DNA of 64,000 bases from Sinotaia quadrata. Its lineage: Eukaryota; Mollusca; Gastropoda; Architaenioglossa; Viviparidae. Location of the stretch: positions 117,611,973-117,675,972 of the forward strand of contig CM054180.1 of assembly GCA_028829895.1 (NCBI GenBank), read 5' to 3'. A program made the translations under genes and the position numbers. A model generated the notes under the pieces. The model had not been told where the DNA came from. It saw only the letters and a program-made list of their open reading frames with translations, and did no database searches. Position 1 is the first letter of the stretch; the number at the start of each line of letters is the position of its first letter. Below are positions 13,210 to 25,533 of the stretch, in pieces.

Positions 13210-15069
13210 TCACAGTCTGATAAAAATGTCCGACTTGGTGACCTACTTGTCTTGTTTACTTCAAATTTGAAATTTGAAACCCTTGGCTCCTTTGTTCAAA
13301 GCTTCCTTTTTCGAGATGCTTCTAGAACAGGTCAAGATGTTATGTAACTTTAGGTCCATTGTCCAGATTCTCGAACCAACTACATACTTCGCGACCAGTC
13401 ACGTGATACGCATTATCCTTTTCTATAAATGTGGGTACGCGCTTCCGTTCCCTTACTGCGAGAACACATTAGCTTTATCCATTTAGCTAACTCCGGTCAT
13501 GAGGCAGCCGACAGCAGATGAGAACCAAGATACCTTCGACTTCTCATAAAAAGGTACCATTTTATCTGATAGTATTTTGCCTATCTTGATTATAAATATG
13601 TATTTGTGCTATGTGTTATATTATTTCCATATATGCTTGAGCATGGTCCAGAGAAATGGCTGAAAAACCTATAAGTTACGGAATATAAATTTATTGTAAC
13701 TCTTTTTCCATTTGTAACTTTAATTTATATTGTTTCAATTCACTAAGAGCCAGAATGCTTGTGCTCGATATGAATTTCTCATGTAATTCAATTATTGCGT
13801 GTAATTTTAATTGTAAATTGTGAAGCGCTTTGTTGGTTTGAATTACCCCTTTTTGTATGAACATTAATTTAACGTTGTAACTATTTTATTGCTTCATACG
13901 TCATGCTGTTAAATGGAACAGTGAGATGACTACATTTTTTCTAAATCTAATTGTAAAACGACGTGAGGTCGAAACTCTTATTCAGTGCATTTAAACTGGG
14001 TCATGCTTGAGTAGGAACGTGTTAAATTGAAATTACATTAGAACACGTTACTTCTCTAGGTCAGTCCCTGGCTTTACTTTTGCCTTGCTTTGGCTTCATT
14101 TTGCCTTGCCTTGTTGGTCTGGTATTAACTGGTCTGAGCTCAACGTGTGAGTTCATCTCTGAGGGTCCACGCCACTGAAATTCAAGTTCACTAGCAACAT
14201 AAAGGAACACCTTCCTAGATGCCACGTGCGTCGTCGCTACAGTGAGACTGTGAAAATAGACTGGCTGACTGAGTAAAAGAGACCAGGCAGATACAGACAA
14301 TCCAGCTGAGTATTACTCAGTGTTTATGCAAATATCGAAAGGACAGTTGATTTGGCAATTCATTAGTTAACCGATAAAGCATGTACGCGCAAAGAATCGA
14401 GAAGTAGACTATTCGCTCGTATTTGATTATTGTTAACTTGTTAAAACTTTATTAAATCTTATTTTTCTTTGTTAAAACCTCTTAGTAGTTAATTTTTATG
14501 CATAATAGACCTATAGATATTTCTTAGATTGAATGGGGGCGAATGAGCAGAATGTTGATAACGAATGCATATTAATTTAGAGGAATTTAACTGTTTTCAA
14601 TCTAGCTGAAAGTTCGCAATTTATTAGTTCGTAAATTTGTCGTCTGAACTACAAGACACACTTTTAATCAGTCAAATAGTAAATTGAGCAACCAGTCTGC
14701 ATAGAATATGAGAGAAGGAATTAATTATAATTAAAATCCTTAATTATTCTAGGGCAGGGTCTATAAATAAATACTGGAAACGTAACACACACACACACAC
14801 ACACATGTATGTTAGACTTATACGTGCTTCCACCTCACTACCTTGGACACACAACAACCGGCCCCATGAAGCCAAACTTAGGCTGAGGCAGAGACAATCA
14901 GCTACAAATTAATAACAGCAACAACAACAAGAACAGGAAGCACTAGTAATTGTCAACAATATCATCGGCTGCGGGAGGGGAGGGTTAAAGATTCCGGGCG
15001 GGTGTATCTACTAAGTCTCATTTGAATGGTACTAGTTCGGGCTTTGTGAGGTAGCCCCCTCCCTCCCTT
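13209..15069. other. Unique DNA, no gene seen
   Basis: Contains a short CA run at 14787-14806. Frames here are short and unremarkable. Confidence 0.55.
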
Positions 15070-15125
<56 letters not shown>

Positions 15126-15254
15126 GCACACGCACACACATGCACACGCACACACACACGCACATACACATACACACTCAAACACACACATACACATATA
15201 CACATACACACACATATACATACACACTCAAACACACACACACACACACACACA
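15070..15254. repeat. CA-rich compound microsatellite
   Basis: A pure CA run to about 15122, then CACG/CATA variants. The segment ACACTCAAACACACACA occurs twice (15175 and 15225 regions), which points to a block duplication. Confidence 0.95.
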
Positions 15255-15824
15255 ACAAGAGTAGTGTGGGTGGACAGGTGTCAAAGGTACACAGTAAAAA
15301 TGGTATCTGATGAACAGAAAATGAACGAGAGAGCAAGCAAGTGAGGGAAGGGAGTAGATGAAACTTACTTGTTCTGATGCATGACTGAGGAAATGAGTAA
15401 ATAAACGTATAAGTTAACAGAGTGATTGCACAAAACCTGAGAAATATCCATTATCTACCTAACTCTGGGTAAACGTGGAGCATTTAGGACTGTAATCGGT
15501 TTATAATTTTGTTTTAATTACTACAACTTTATAATTTCTACCGGCTTCGATGTGCAATAATGTTTAGAAGTACAGTGCGCACATTAAATCACAATATAAA
15601 ATACAATTGTATCAAAATTGTTATCATCAGTTATGTTTCCATTAATACAAAATACGGGCACTGAAAAAGGGGGTGTCAACCTATTTTCACATAAAATTCA
15701 ATTAATATTCTCATTAATCAATACTTACAGACACCTCACTCTCCGATCCAAACCATAGTTAGTGACCTCACACACACAGTAAACCGCTTTCAAAGTCAAC
15801 AACGATTGGGCCATCCTCATTTGG

Positions 15825-16040
15825 TATATGCTAGTCTCGTTAGGAGTGAGCTAGCCTCGTCTTAATATGTGCTAGGTCGTTTTGGATATGCTAGCCTCGC
15901 TTTTAATGTACTAGTATCGTTTTGAATGTGCTGGTCTCGTTAGGAGTGAGCTAGCCTCGCTTTGTACCTGCTAGTGTCGTTTTGATATACTAGCCTCGCT
16001 TTTGTACAAGTCCCGTTTCGAGTGAGCTATTCTCGTTTGC
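15825..16040. repeat. 22-bp class tandem repeat, about 9 units
   Basis: Units have the form GCTAG(T/C)CTCGTTTTGAATGT with many point changes. GCTAGCCTCG and GTTAGGAGTGA recur. Diverged array with no coding content. Confidence 0.8.
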
Positions 16041-17180
16041 AATTAAAATCAGCCGTTAGCCCAGTCTAATTATTAGAAGGAACAGTTCCACATCCAAATA
16101 CAAGTATATGTTAGTTTAGATGAAAGTTGAACTATTGATGGGCAGACGTTATTTATTTTTATATAAAATATCTTGATTTAATCGGTCTTGTGTCAGAAAT
16201 ACAAACAAATGGAAATGGGGAGTTCGGGGGAATGATCTTTTAAATGCACAACATTTTGATTTAGTGATCTCGGCATGTTAGTGCGGATTTCTATATAGTC
16301 TTTTTCATTGGGACAGGTTGCACGAGTTATCTTCTCCTGATTAAACAAATATACAAATATCGACGTTTTCGCTAACAGTGTCTATACATTGCATAGAACA
16401 AGGCAAACTCTGTTTACAAATCAGCAATATTTGCATTCAGCAAGAGGTGCGTAGAGTTAATAACATATAGCTTGCAGATTTGAGTTGTCTGCCCATGTTG
16501 GTGTCAATTATACCTGTTCTACGAAAAAATGTGCGGATTTCTTTGTACATGCAAATAAATATATTAAGTAGTGTGCGTGAGTCTGTATGTCCTTGAATTA
16601 GTATATGGCGGGAGTGCATGCATATGTTTGGGTCTGTGCATACGTGTTTGTGAAGGTGTTGGGTTGTGTTTGTGTATATCTGTAAGTTTGTGTGTCTATG
16701 CATGAACGTTTTGTGAGTATTTATGTGATTGTGTGCTACTATGTCTATCTTTGTTAGTGTGTGTCTGTGTTTGTGTGCGTCTCTGTCCTTGTGAGTGTCT
16801 TATGTGCTTACGTCTGTTTGTGTGTACGTCTGTACAAGCCTTTGTTAAACTGCCTTTTACATCTAAATTTAGATTTCGTTTTCCACTTATTTTTTTAATC
16901 TAAAATTTTATTCCTTTCTATATTTAATTTTTAATATTTATTGATGGGATCAGGGCGAAATTTATAGAATATCTTGACATGCATGCCAGTGTCTGTGATT
17001 CGCTAAATGTCTTTGGTATGCATACCAGTTCTGTGTATCGCTAAATGTCTGATGTGCATTCTTTTGTATGTGTATCGCTCAATGCTTCCTGTGTACAAAG
17101 AGAATGTGCCATAGTAGCGCTAGGGAAACAATATTATTTTCGACAGGACTTCATGAGACGGTCCATGAGTTTAGTTAATG

Positions 17181-17181
<1 letters not shown>
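16041..17181. other. Unique DNA with a degenerate TG-rich part
   Basis: 16560-16830 is rich in GTGTGTCT/TTTGTGTG words and may be an old TG microsatellite. ATGCATACCAGT-type words repeat loosely at 16975-17060. Confidence 0.55.
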
Positions 17182-17216
<35 letters not shown>

Positions 17217-17313
17217 ACACACACATACACACACATACACACACACATACACACACATACACACACACACATACACACACATACACACACACAAATACAC
17301 ACACACATACACA

Positions 17314-17344
<31 letters not shown>
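17182..17344. repeat. CA/CATA compound microsatellite
   Basis: CA runs broken by regular CATA units (ACACACACATACACACA). Long frames on both strands across it are artefacts. Confidence 0.97.
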
Positions 17345-17651
17345 CTTGCGCGTATGCATCCACGCAAGCGCAAGCTCGCACATATCTAATCACACCCACA
17401 CGCCCGCCAACATAGCCGCACTTAAATTTTCTTTTAAAAGGTGGTAACGAAAGGGAAGGTTAAATCGGATATTTTCTTAAGAACATTACAGTAGAGTAAC
17501 CACTGGTAAACTAGGCACCACTGGTACTCGTTTTAATGCAAGATACTTATTTCTTTTATTTTGTTTGTTGTTTTAAATTTTATTCACAATATATCTGGTG
17601 CGGGTACTATTAGAAACTAACATTCACTGTATACGTGCAAGAGATATATTA

Positions 17652-17812
17652 CTTTTTTTTTTTTTTTTTTGTCCTATTGAGTGAGGGCTTTTGATGACAA
17701 ATAGGACAGCTTGATGACGTCTGAGAACTCTATTTTGATGAGAAATAGGAAAGCTTGATGAGGTCTGAGAAATAGGAAAGCTTGATGACGTCTGAGAACT
17801 CTATTTTGTGAA
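17652..17812. repeat. T-tract followed by about 50-bp repeat units
   Basis: A run of about 18 T (17653-17670) precedes two to three units containing AAATAGGA(C/A)AGCTTGATGA and GTCTGAGAACTCTATTTTG. The middle unit is shortened. Confidence 0.8.
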
Positions 17813-18222
17813 TGGAAGGGAGTCTGTTTTACAGGTTAGACTTCTAGATTAACGGCATTTATTTTTGCATAGTTTGTGTGCCTGCCTGCCTGTGTTTGTG
17901 TACGTTTGTGTGAGACAGTAGAAATGATGTTGGTGTCAGTCACCTCTATAGTGAGCGATTCTGGAATGCAAGAATAATTTATCTGCTTTGGGGTATATGC
18001 AAGAAGAGCGTCACGTTTCATTTCCTTGACCTACCTTCGAATCTTAGCTCCCCTGGATGCACTTGCTTTTTAAGTACTTTCTTTTATAAAGTCAGCAATG
18101 TTCTGTAATTTTCGCCTTCCACGGCGGTCAATAGTTCTCTGAAGATCAGTGGTCCGGATAACGAGATCGACACTCTCATACACTCGGAGAGACACACCCC
18201 ACTACTCGCAGACACGCGCACT

Positions 18223-18223
<1 letters not shown>

Positions 18224-18284
<61 letters not shown>
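18224..18284. repeat. (CA)n microsatellite
   Basis: A pure CA run following ACACGCGCACTCATACA. Confidence 0.98.
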
Positions 18285-18286
<2 letters not shown>

Positions 18287-18584
18287 TAAAGGACTTGAGA
18301 TCAAGGTTCACTAGTCTATATCTGATTATATTATCTATTAAGCCTTCTAAACCAAAATATCATATTCCTTAAATTAGGGCACCAAAGACAGAAACATACA
18401 CTACTAATGGGTTGAATGCAAGCACTTAATAAGGAAATGTTTCATTTCGCCTTTATGTATACCTCATCTCATTAAAAACAAAAATTAAATGTTCTTTTAA
18501 AAACACGATCACAAAATACTACAGCAAAATATTTTGTCATTAATTTTACTTCTTACACATTTATATTTCTATATGTGTAATCCT

Positions 18585-18610
18585 GTGTGTGTGTGTGTGT
18601 ATGTGTGTGT

Positions 18611-18655
<45 letters not shown>

Positions 18656-18661
18656 TGTGTT
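18585..18661. repeat. (TG)n microsatellite with interruptions
   Basis: TG run interrupted by TATG, TCTG and GAGTG. Confidence 0.97.
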
Positions 18662-18769
18662 TCATTTATAGATGTACTAGTTTCAAAATTTTAAAATTTG
18701 TATGTGGTCTAACTGCCACTTAGAATATGTTTATAATGCAGATGCGTTTGGTTATGCTGTCGGGGTGAT

Positions 18770-18997
18770 CCTCTGTGTAGGACCTACGACCGCTCCAGAC
18801 GCATAGCGCCGTGAATATCCCACCCAGTAGGCTAGGACTTTTGACTGCTGACCATACAGCGTGTTTGTTCCACCCAGTAGGCTAGGACTTTTGACTGCTG
18901 ACCATACAGCGTGTTTGTCCCTCCCAGTAGGCTAGGATATATGACTTCTGAAATATATAACGCGTGGTTGTCCCTCCCAGTAGGCTAGGACATACGA
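18770..18997. repeat. 50-bp tandem repeat, about 4.5 units
   Basis: C(A/T)CCCAGTAGGCTAGGA occurs at 18821, 18871, 18921 and 18974, followed by TTTGACTGCTGACCATACAG or a diverged form. A more diverged unit precedes at about 18770. The two central units are nearly identical. Confidence 0.9.
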
Positions 18998-20564
18998 TCG
19001 AAACAGGAGTGTGGGACATTCGAATGGAAAGAGTTAATCATAAAGTACACGCAAAACGCCTTCAAGAAATACGCATTTGGCGGCCCGACAGGAGCCCCAT
19101 CTAGAAAGGCTTTTATTTTAGCCATTGTCCAATCCAAACCCAAACCAAACGACTTCGCTGTCATTTTGATCACGAGGGTGGATGGGGTGGTTGGGAGAAA
19201 GCTTAGCGTTGAGATTCCTACTTAAACACAATAAATTGCGGCTGCGTGTGCTACAACTTCTGGCGAATTTAACGATCAGACAGACAAGAAGTAGGCGTGA
19301 AAATGGGGAAGGTGGTATGAGCGGTTGTGGATGGGAATAAGGGAATGGTAGCGAAGAGATAATGAACTGATCAAAGACCAACCCCACCCTCGTGCTCTAT
19401 GCATTGTCCAGCTGCCCCTGAGAACAAATCGTCCTAAAGTGCATGTAAAGCAGTCCAGAAGACAAGTGCTCTCCCCTTTTCAAAAAAAAATAATTTTCAT
19501 AATACAGTACACAATCATAAAGTAAATTTTCAAGCTCAAAATTTAATCTGGCAAAGAAAAAACAACAGCCAGCCCTTCCGATAAAATAAAAATAAATTCT
19601 CAAAGATATGAGAGAGAGAAAAAAAGCCCACCACAAACACAAGTAATGATAGTAGTAAATTTAATAAGTAACATTGGGAACAGAATGGGGCAGAGGGGAG
19701 GTAGGGGGATTAAAACAAACCGTGTGTGGCAAGGCTTTTGAAAACTGCGCATCGAACATCGATGAGGGACCGATAGACCACTTGATGTAAACAACCTTCG
19801 GATCGATTGAAAGCGCCATGCCTGGACCCGATCGATCGATTTTGGTGGTTATCTTCGTGACATTTTAACAAAGTGATCAAACCTTTACTTGGATTTTGTT
19901 TGGGGAGGGGGCATCACATTTTCTTTTTAAAATGCAAATGTTAACTATTGTTTGACAGAAATCTACAAAATGCACTGCCCGTGATGTTTTGTTCGGACTA
20001 GTGATTTGCATGTTAAGTGCCGTGGTCACGTGCCCCGAGAATTGAAAATGTAGCGTTCAGTCCGATCTCTCGCGAGAGCTAATTGACGCGGAGGTCGCCG
20101 TGACCTAGCAGAGCGCGTCCTGTGTGTCCTAAGTGACAATCTTATCGATAATGTTCTGGAGAAGTTTAAATCATTTCTGTTTATTCGTTCGATAGCTTGA
20201 TCGTTCGAGGCTTTCTGACTTTTGGACACTCCGTTTTGCCTCCCCTAGAAAAACTTTCTCCCTCAGTCAATAATTTCCAAGCACTTCTTGAACAGTGATT
20301 GTATTTTAGATGTTTCTTTTAATATTTATTACGTCATATATGCAAGTCTGTCTCTATCTATATCTTGATGCGTCTGGCCTCGTTTCTTTTCTTTTGCTTT
20401 TTTTGCGAATAAAGAATTAAATTTCAAATATATTGTACGTGTTTATTTAGCACAGAAGCGAATGGTCATAATGCATGTGGCATATTTTTCATATTACAAA
20501 TACAGTAAGATTGTAATGGCATTGATGCACTAACATACAGCTATAAGGTATTTGAAAGAATAAA
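18998..20564. other. Unique DNA with a CpG-richer stretch
   Basis: 19790-20120 contains more CpG than its surroundings, including GATCGATCGAT at 19830-19840 and CTCTCGCGAGAG-like words near 20067. No exon or promoter could be assigned. Confidence 0.5.
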
Positions 20565-20890
20565 CAATGTACACACAGAAAGAAAAGAATTACACCATAC
20601 ACTATAAACTATTTACACAGTCAGGGAGTAAGAAATTATATCAAACAGAGTAAAGAAACGAGTGCACATTGAGAGAGAAAGGAATTACACCATACAATGT
20701 TTAAACAATTTATATATTGAGGGAGAAAAGTTACAGCAAACAGAATAAACAGTTTGCACATTGAGAGATAAAATGTTACATCAAACAGAGTAAGCAGTTT
20801 TATACACTGAGAAAGAAAAAGACTTCACAATGAACAATTTGCAGATCGAGGGAGAAAACTTACATCAAACAAAGTAAACACGGTACACCT
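20565..20890. repeat. Degenerate repeat of about 50-60 bp upstream of the main satellite
   Basis: The phrases CATCAAACAGAGTAA, TTGAGAGAGAAA and TTGAGGGAGAAAA recur about six times between 20565 and 20890. This is a different sequence from the satellite that begins 100 bp downstream. Confidence 0.75.
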
Positions 20891-20991
20891 TAATAAGGAA
20901 AATTAAGTCAAAGTGTATTTGATATAATTTCATTCGCCTAATTTGTTTTATTATTTACATTTAAAATATTTCGAAACAATCATTTGTTGCT

Positions 20992-22901
20992 TTTATCACT
21001 GTTTTGATAGGCTAATATTTGATATAAAATCACAGGACACTTTATCACTGTTTTGATAGGCTAATATTTGATATAAAATCACAGGACACTTTATCACTGT
21101 TTTGATAGGCTAATATTTGATATAAAATCACAGGACACTTTATCACTGTTTTGATAGGCTAATATTTGATATAAAATCACAGGACACTTTATCACTGTTT
21201 GATAATATTTGATATAAAATCACAGGACACTTTATCACTGTTTTGATAGGCTAATATTTGATATAAAATCACAGGACACTTTATCACTGTTTTGATAGGC
21301 TAATATTTGATATAAAATCACAGGACACTTTATCACTGTTTGATAATATTTGATATAAAATCACAGGACACTTTATCACTGTTTTGATAGGCTAATATTT
21401 GATATAAAATCACAGGACACTTTATCACTGTTTTGATAGGCTAATATTTGATATAAAATCACAGGACACTTTATCACTGTTTGATAATATTTGATATAAA
21501 ATCACAGGACACTTTATCACGTTTTGATAGGCTAATATTTTATAAAATCACAGGACACTTTATCACGTTTTGATAGGCTAATATTTTATAAAATCACAGG
21601 ACACTTTATCACGTTTTGATAGGCTAATATTTTATAAAATCACAGGACACTTTATCACGTTTTGAAAGGCTAATATTTTATAAAATCACAGGACACTTTA
21701 TCACGTTTTGATAGGCTAATATTTTATAAAATCACAGGACACTTTATCACTGTTTTGATAGGCTAATATTTTATAAAATCACAGGACACTTTATCACGTT
21801 TTGATAGGCTAATATTTTATAAAATCACAGGACACTTTATCACGTTTTGATAGGCTAATATTTTATAAAATCACAGGACACTTTATCACTGTTTTGATAG
21901 GCTAATATTTTATAAAATCACAGGACACTTTATCACTGTTTTGATAGGCTAATATTTTATAAAATCACAGGACACTTTATCACGTTTTGATAGGCTAATA
22001 TTTTATAAAATCACAGGACACTTTATCACGTTTTGATAGGCTAATATTTTATAAAATCACAGGACACTTTATCACTGTTTTGATAGGCTAATATTTTATA
22101 AAATCACAGGACACTTTATCACGTTTTGATAGGCTAATATTTTATAAAATCACAGGACACTTTATCACGTTTTGATAGGCTAATATTTTATAAAATCACA
22201 GGACACTTTATCACTGTTTTGAAAGGCTAATATTTTATAAAATCACAGGACACTTTATCACTGTTTTGAAAGGCTAATATTTTATAAAATCACAGGACAC
22301 TTTATCACTGTTTTGATAGGCTAATATTTTATAAAATCACAGGACACTTTATCACGTTTTGATAGGCTAATATTTTATAAAATCACAGGACACTTTATCA
22401 CTGTTTGATAATATTTGATATAAAATCACAGGACACTTTATCACTGTTTTGATAGGCTAATATTTTATAAAATCACAGGACACTTTATCACTCTTTTGAT
22501 AAATCACAGGACACTTTATCACGTTTTGATAGGCTAATATTTTATAAAATCACAGGACACTTTATCACTGTTTGATAATATTTTATAAAATCACAGGACA
22601 CTTTATCACGTTTTGATAGGCTAATATTTTATAAAATCACAGGACACTTTATCACTGTTTGATAATATTTGATATAAAATCACAGGACACTTTATCACTG
22701 TTTTGATAGGCTAATATTTTATAAAATCACAGGACACTTTATCACTCTTTTGATAAATCACAGGACACTTTATCACGTTTTGATAGGCTAATATTTTATA
22801 AAATCACAGGACACTTTATCACTGTTTGATAATATTTTATAAAATCACAGGACACTTTATCACGTTTTGATAGGCTAATATTTTATAAAATCACAGGACA
22901 C
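20992..22901. repeat. Satellite array of 42 monomers with higher-order structure
   Basis: Every monomer starts TTTATCAC and ends AAATCACAGGACAC, so monomers can be counted exactly. Starts 20992-21470 have lengths 49,49,49,49,43,49,49,43,49,49,43, so a 141-bp trimer (49+49+43) is repeated three times at 21090-21512. From 21513 to 22393 units are 46 bp (ending ATTTTATAAAATCACAGG) or 47 bp (with CACTG instead of CACG). From 22394 a six-monomer block (43+47+31+46+41+46 = 254 bp) is present twice, 22394-22647 and 22648-22901. The array then stops abruptly. Each long monomer carries TATCA and TGATA as inverted half-sites, and the shorter units contain the palindrome ATTTTATAAAAT. Confidence 0.97.
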
Positions 22902-22964
22902 ATTTCGAGAAAAAAATAATTTTGCAACCTCTATAAACAGTGCATCAAAGTGGCGCGCCAAAGC

Positions 22965-23245
22965 ATCTATTTAACCTATATGAACCATTGTCATCCCTTT
23001 AATCTATAAGAATCGTTGCCACCCTTTCTCATCTGCACAACTCGTTGTTATACTTATCTATTTAACCCATTTAATTTATATTAAACAGTATCATCATTTT
23101 AATCGGTTTGAATCGCTGACAGTCCTATAATCTTTATGAACCAGTACCACCCTTTTAATCAGTTTGAATCATTGCAACCTCTTTAATTTATATGAACCTT
23201 TTTAATATGTGTGAATCGCATTACTTTTTTAATCTACATGAACCA
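22965..23245. repeat. Degenerate repeat of about 30-35 bp downstream of the main satellite
   Basis: CCTTTTAATCTATATGAACC-like segments alternate with ATTGTCATC/CGTTGCCACC-like segments at least seven times. The units are strongly diverged. Confidence 0.7.
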
Positions 23246-23612
23246 GAAAACAAGAACCAACGGCTCGGTACATCATCGGTCTGTTAAGATGAACCCAGAG
23301 TCAGGTATTAACTGAACAATATCCAAAAGAGTATTTTATAACGGTGAAAACCTACTAGACGGAGAATGGGCGAGTTCAGATGACAAACTTAATTTCCTAC
23401 ACGTCAATTAACGATTACTGACCAATGACTGAGAAGGCTAACGCAGTGGCTTTCTATCAGGACTAAGAAAAGGGAATTTAGATTACGAGCTGTCTTAGCC
23501 TGTGGTCGTGGCGAATCGATAACACAGACAAAACGACAGTCAAGTAGAATGATAGATGGGCACGCGGATTGATAAATAGATAAATAAATAGTCAGACATT
23601 CAGTCAACCACA

Positions 23613-23614
23613 TG

Positions 23615-23693
<79 letters not shown>

Positions 23694-23735
23694 GATATAG
23701 TTAGAGAGATGGATGGATGGATGGATAGTAGAATT
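23613..23735. repeat. (GATA)n then (GATG)n microsatellite
   Basis: GATA units run from about 23613 to 23692. After a short interruption, GGATGGATGGAT units follow at 23707-23727. Confidence 0.97.
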
Positions 23736-24385
23736 TATTGAGAAAATAGCAATTGCTTCTGATTATGATGAGAGGAAAGAAGACGATAGAAAAAATTAGA
23801 AAGAAGAAAGAATAACGAAGACAGAGAGGGGAAATTCATCAGCAAGAACAGAACAATTGCACAACATTGCTAATTTTTTCTTAAAGAATTTCTAATAATT
23901 TATTTTGTTGATTCTTCTTGCCGAGTGACATGGTAGGGGGCCTCCTTAGACCAAATTGAGTATGTATGCGACCAAGTTTAAAAGCCACTCTCAGACAAAT
24001 CAGCAATTTGGGGATAGAGAGAAAAAGACATCAGAAAACGAAAGAGTGAGAGGAGGGAGGGAGAAAGGGAGAGAGGGAAGGAAGGAAAAACCCTAACCAG
24101 TAATGGACAGCCAATTAGGGCAGGCGGCAAGTCCAGACCGATGGACAGGGCACCTGTTTGTATTGACCGCCAGCCTCGTCCGGCACTTTTCTTTCTATGC
24201 AGCAAGTTCCAGGAAACCAGTCTCGTGCTGCGACGCACGTGCAGCGTGACGCGTCGGGCCCCGTCGGAGTATTTTCGCTGGATTAGTGGTAATGGGTCTC
24301 AAGAGACGTTTCCCCCAACTTGCTTATTTGCACGGCGAAGAAAATAGTTTCATACACGAAGATCATTCAATTGCGCTTACGTGTG
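23736..24385. other. Unique DNA with a GC/CpG-rich patch
   Basis: 24120-24330 is richer in G, C and CpG (for example GCAGCGTGACGCGTCGGGCC). It could be an old regulatory or exonic sequence, but no frame or splice structure supports this. Confidence 0.45.
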
Positions 24386-24415
24386 ACTGAATTAAAAGGG
24401 CATAAGAAAGAAGGA

Positions 24416-24463
<48 letters not shown>

Positions 24464-24505
24464 AGGAAAGAAAGAAAGAAAGAAAGGGCATAAGAAAGAA
24501 GGAAA

Positions 24506-24570
<65 letters not shown>

Positions 24571-24639
24571 AAAAAAAGGGCATAAGAAAGAAAGAAAGAA
24601 GGAAAGAAAGAAAGAAGGAAAGAAAGAAAGAAAGGGCAT

Positions 24640-24678
<39 letters not shown>

Positions 24679-24719
24679 GGCATAAGAAAGAAAGAAGGAA
24701 AGAAAGAAAGAAAGGGCAT

Positions 24720-24755
<36 letters not shown>

Positions 24756-24830
24756 AGGAAGGAAAGAAAGGAAGAAAGAGCATAAGAAAGAAAGAAAGAA
24801 AGAAAGGTAGAAAGGTGTATTCTCTCCCCT
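24386..24830. repeat. (GAAA)n array with a recurring GGGCATAAG spacer
   Basis: About 440 bp of GAAA/GGAAA purine repeats are punctuated by AAAGGGCATAAGAAAG six times (24395, 24486, 24577, 24633, 24677, 24713 regions) and AGAGCATAAG once (24778). The spacing between spacers varies from about 36 to 91 bp. The tract is almost pure purine on the plus strand. Confidence 0.95.
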
Positions 24831-25298
24831 CTTCTTTTAGAAAGAAATACATCTATTAATGTTTACTGACAGAGAAAATAAAATATCCTCCTAAACATGT
24901 ACGTAGCACTCAACAATATATACATTTAAAACCCACATGTTACATAAAGTACACATCCACACAAAACACATTTAGAAACAGTTCATATATGTACACCCAC
25001 TAAACACATACGCAAAATATCCACGCCAACAACAACAACAAAATCCACAGAAACACAAATCTAACATACGTACAAAGCATCATACACACTAAACTCGATC
25101 AAATATAAACTAAAATGCAGACACATTTTCACAAATCAAACTTTGATACAAATCAGGCATACGCCTGCGAATCGAAATAATCTGCACACAGTGCACATAC
25201 ACGCGCACTATAGAGAGCAAAGTGTGTTAAAAACTGATAAAGAAAAAAAAAAAGACAAAAGCAAAGAAGTATCCAACTAACCTTCAGCACAATGAGTT
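24831..25298. other. Unique A- and C-rich DNA
   Basis: CA-rich but not repetitive words (ACACATCCACACAAAACACA). No gene recognised. Confidence 0.55.
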
Positions 25299-25533
25299 GT
25301 CCTTTGAGAAACCTGTACTCTACTTTTCGCTAGTTATGGATGGATAGAGGTCCTTTGAGAAACCTGTACTCTACTTTTCGCTAGTTATGGATGGATAGAG
25401 GTCCTTTGAGAAACATGAACTCTACTTTTCGCTAGTTATGGATGGATAGAGGTTCTTTGAGAAACCTGTACTCTACTTTTCGCTAGTTATGGATGGATAG
25501 AGGTCCTTTGAGAAACCGGGACTCTACTTTTCA
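25299..25533. repeat. 51-bp tandem repeat, 4.6 copies
   Basis: Units start G(T)CCTTTGAGAAACC at 25299, 25350, 25401, 25452 and 25503, and contain CTCTACTTTTCGCTAGTTAT and GGATGGATAGAG. They are nearly identical, so expansion was recent. The last unit diverges after CTCTACTTTTC. Confidence 0.96.

Noticed and set aside
20992..22901. CRISPR-like array
   Set aside because: Monomers follow each other directly with no unique spacers, and the DNA is eukaryotic.
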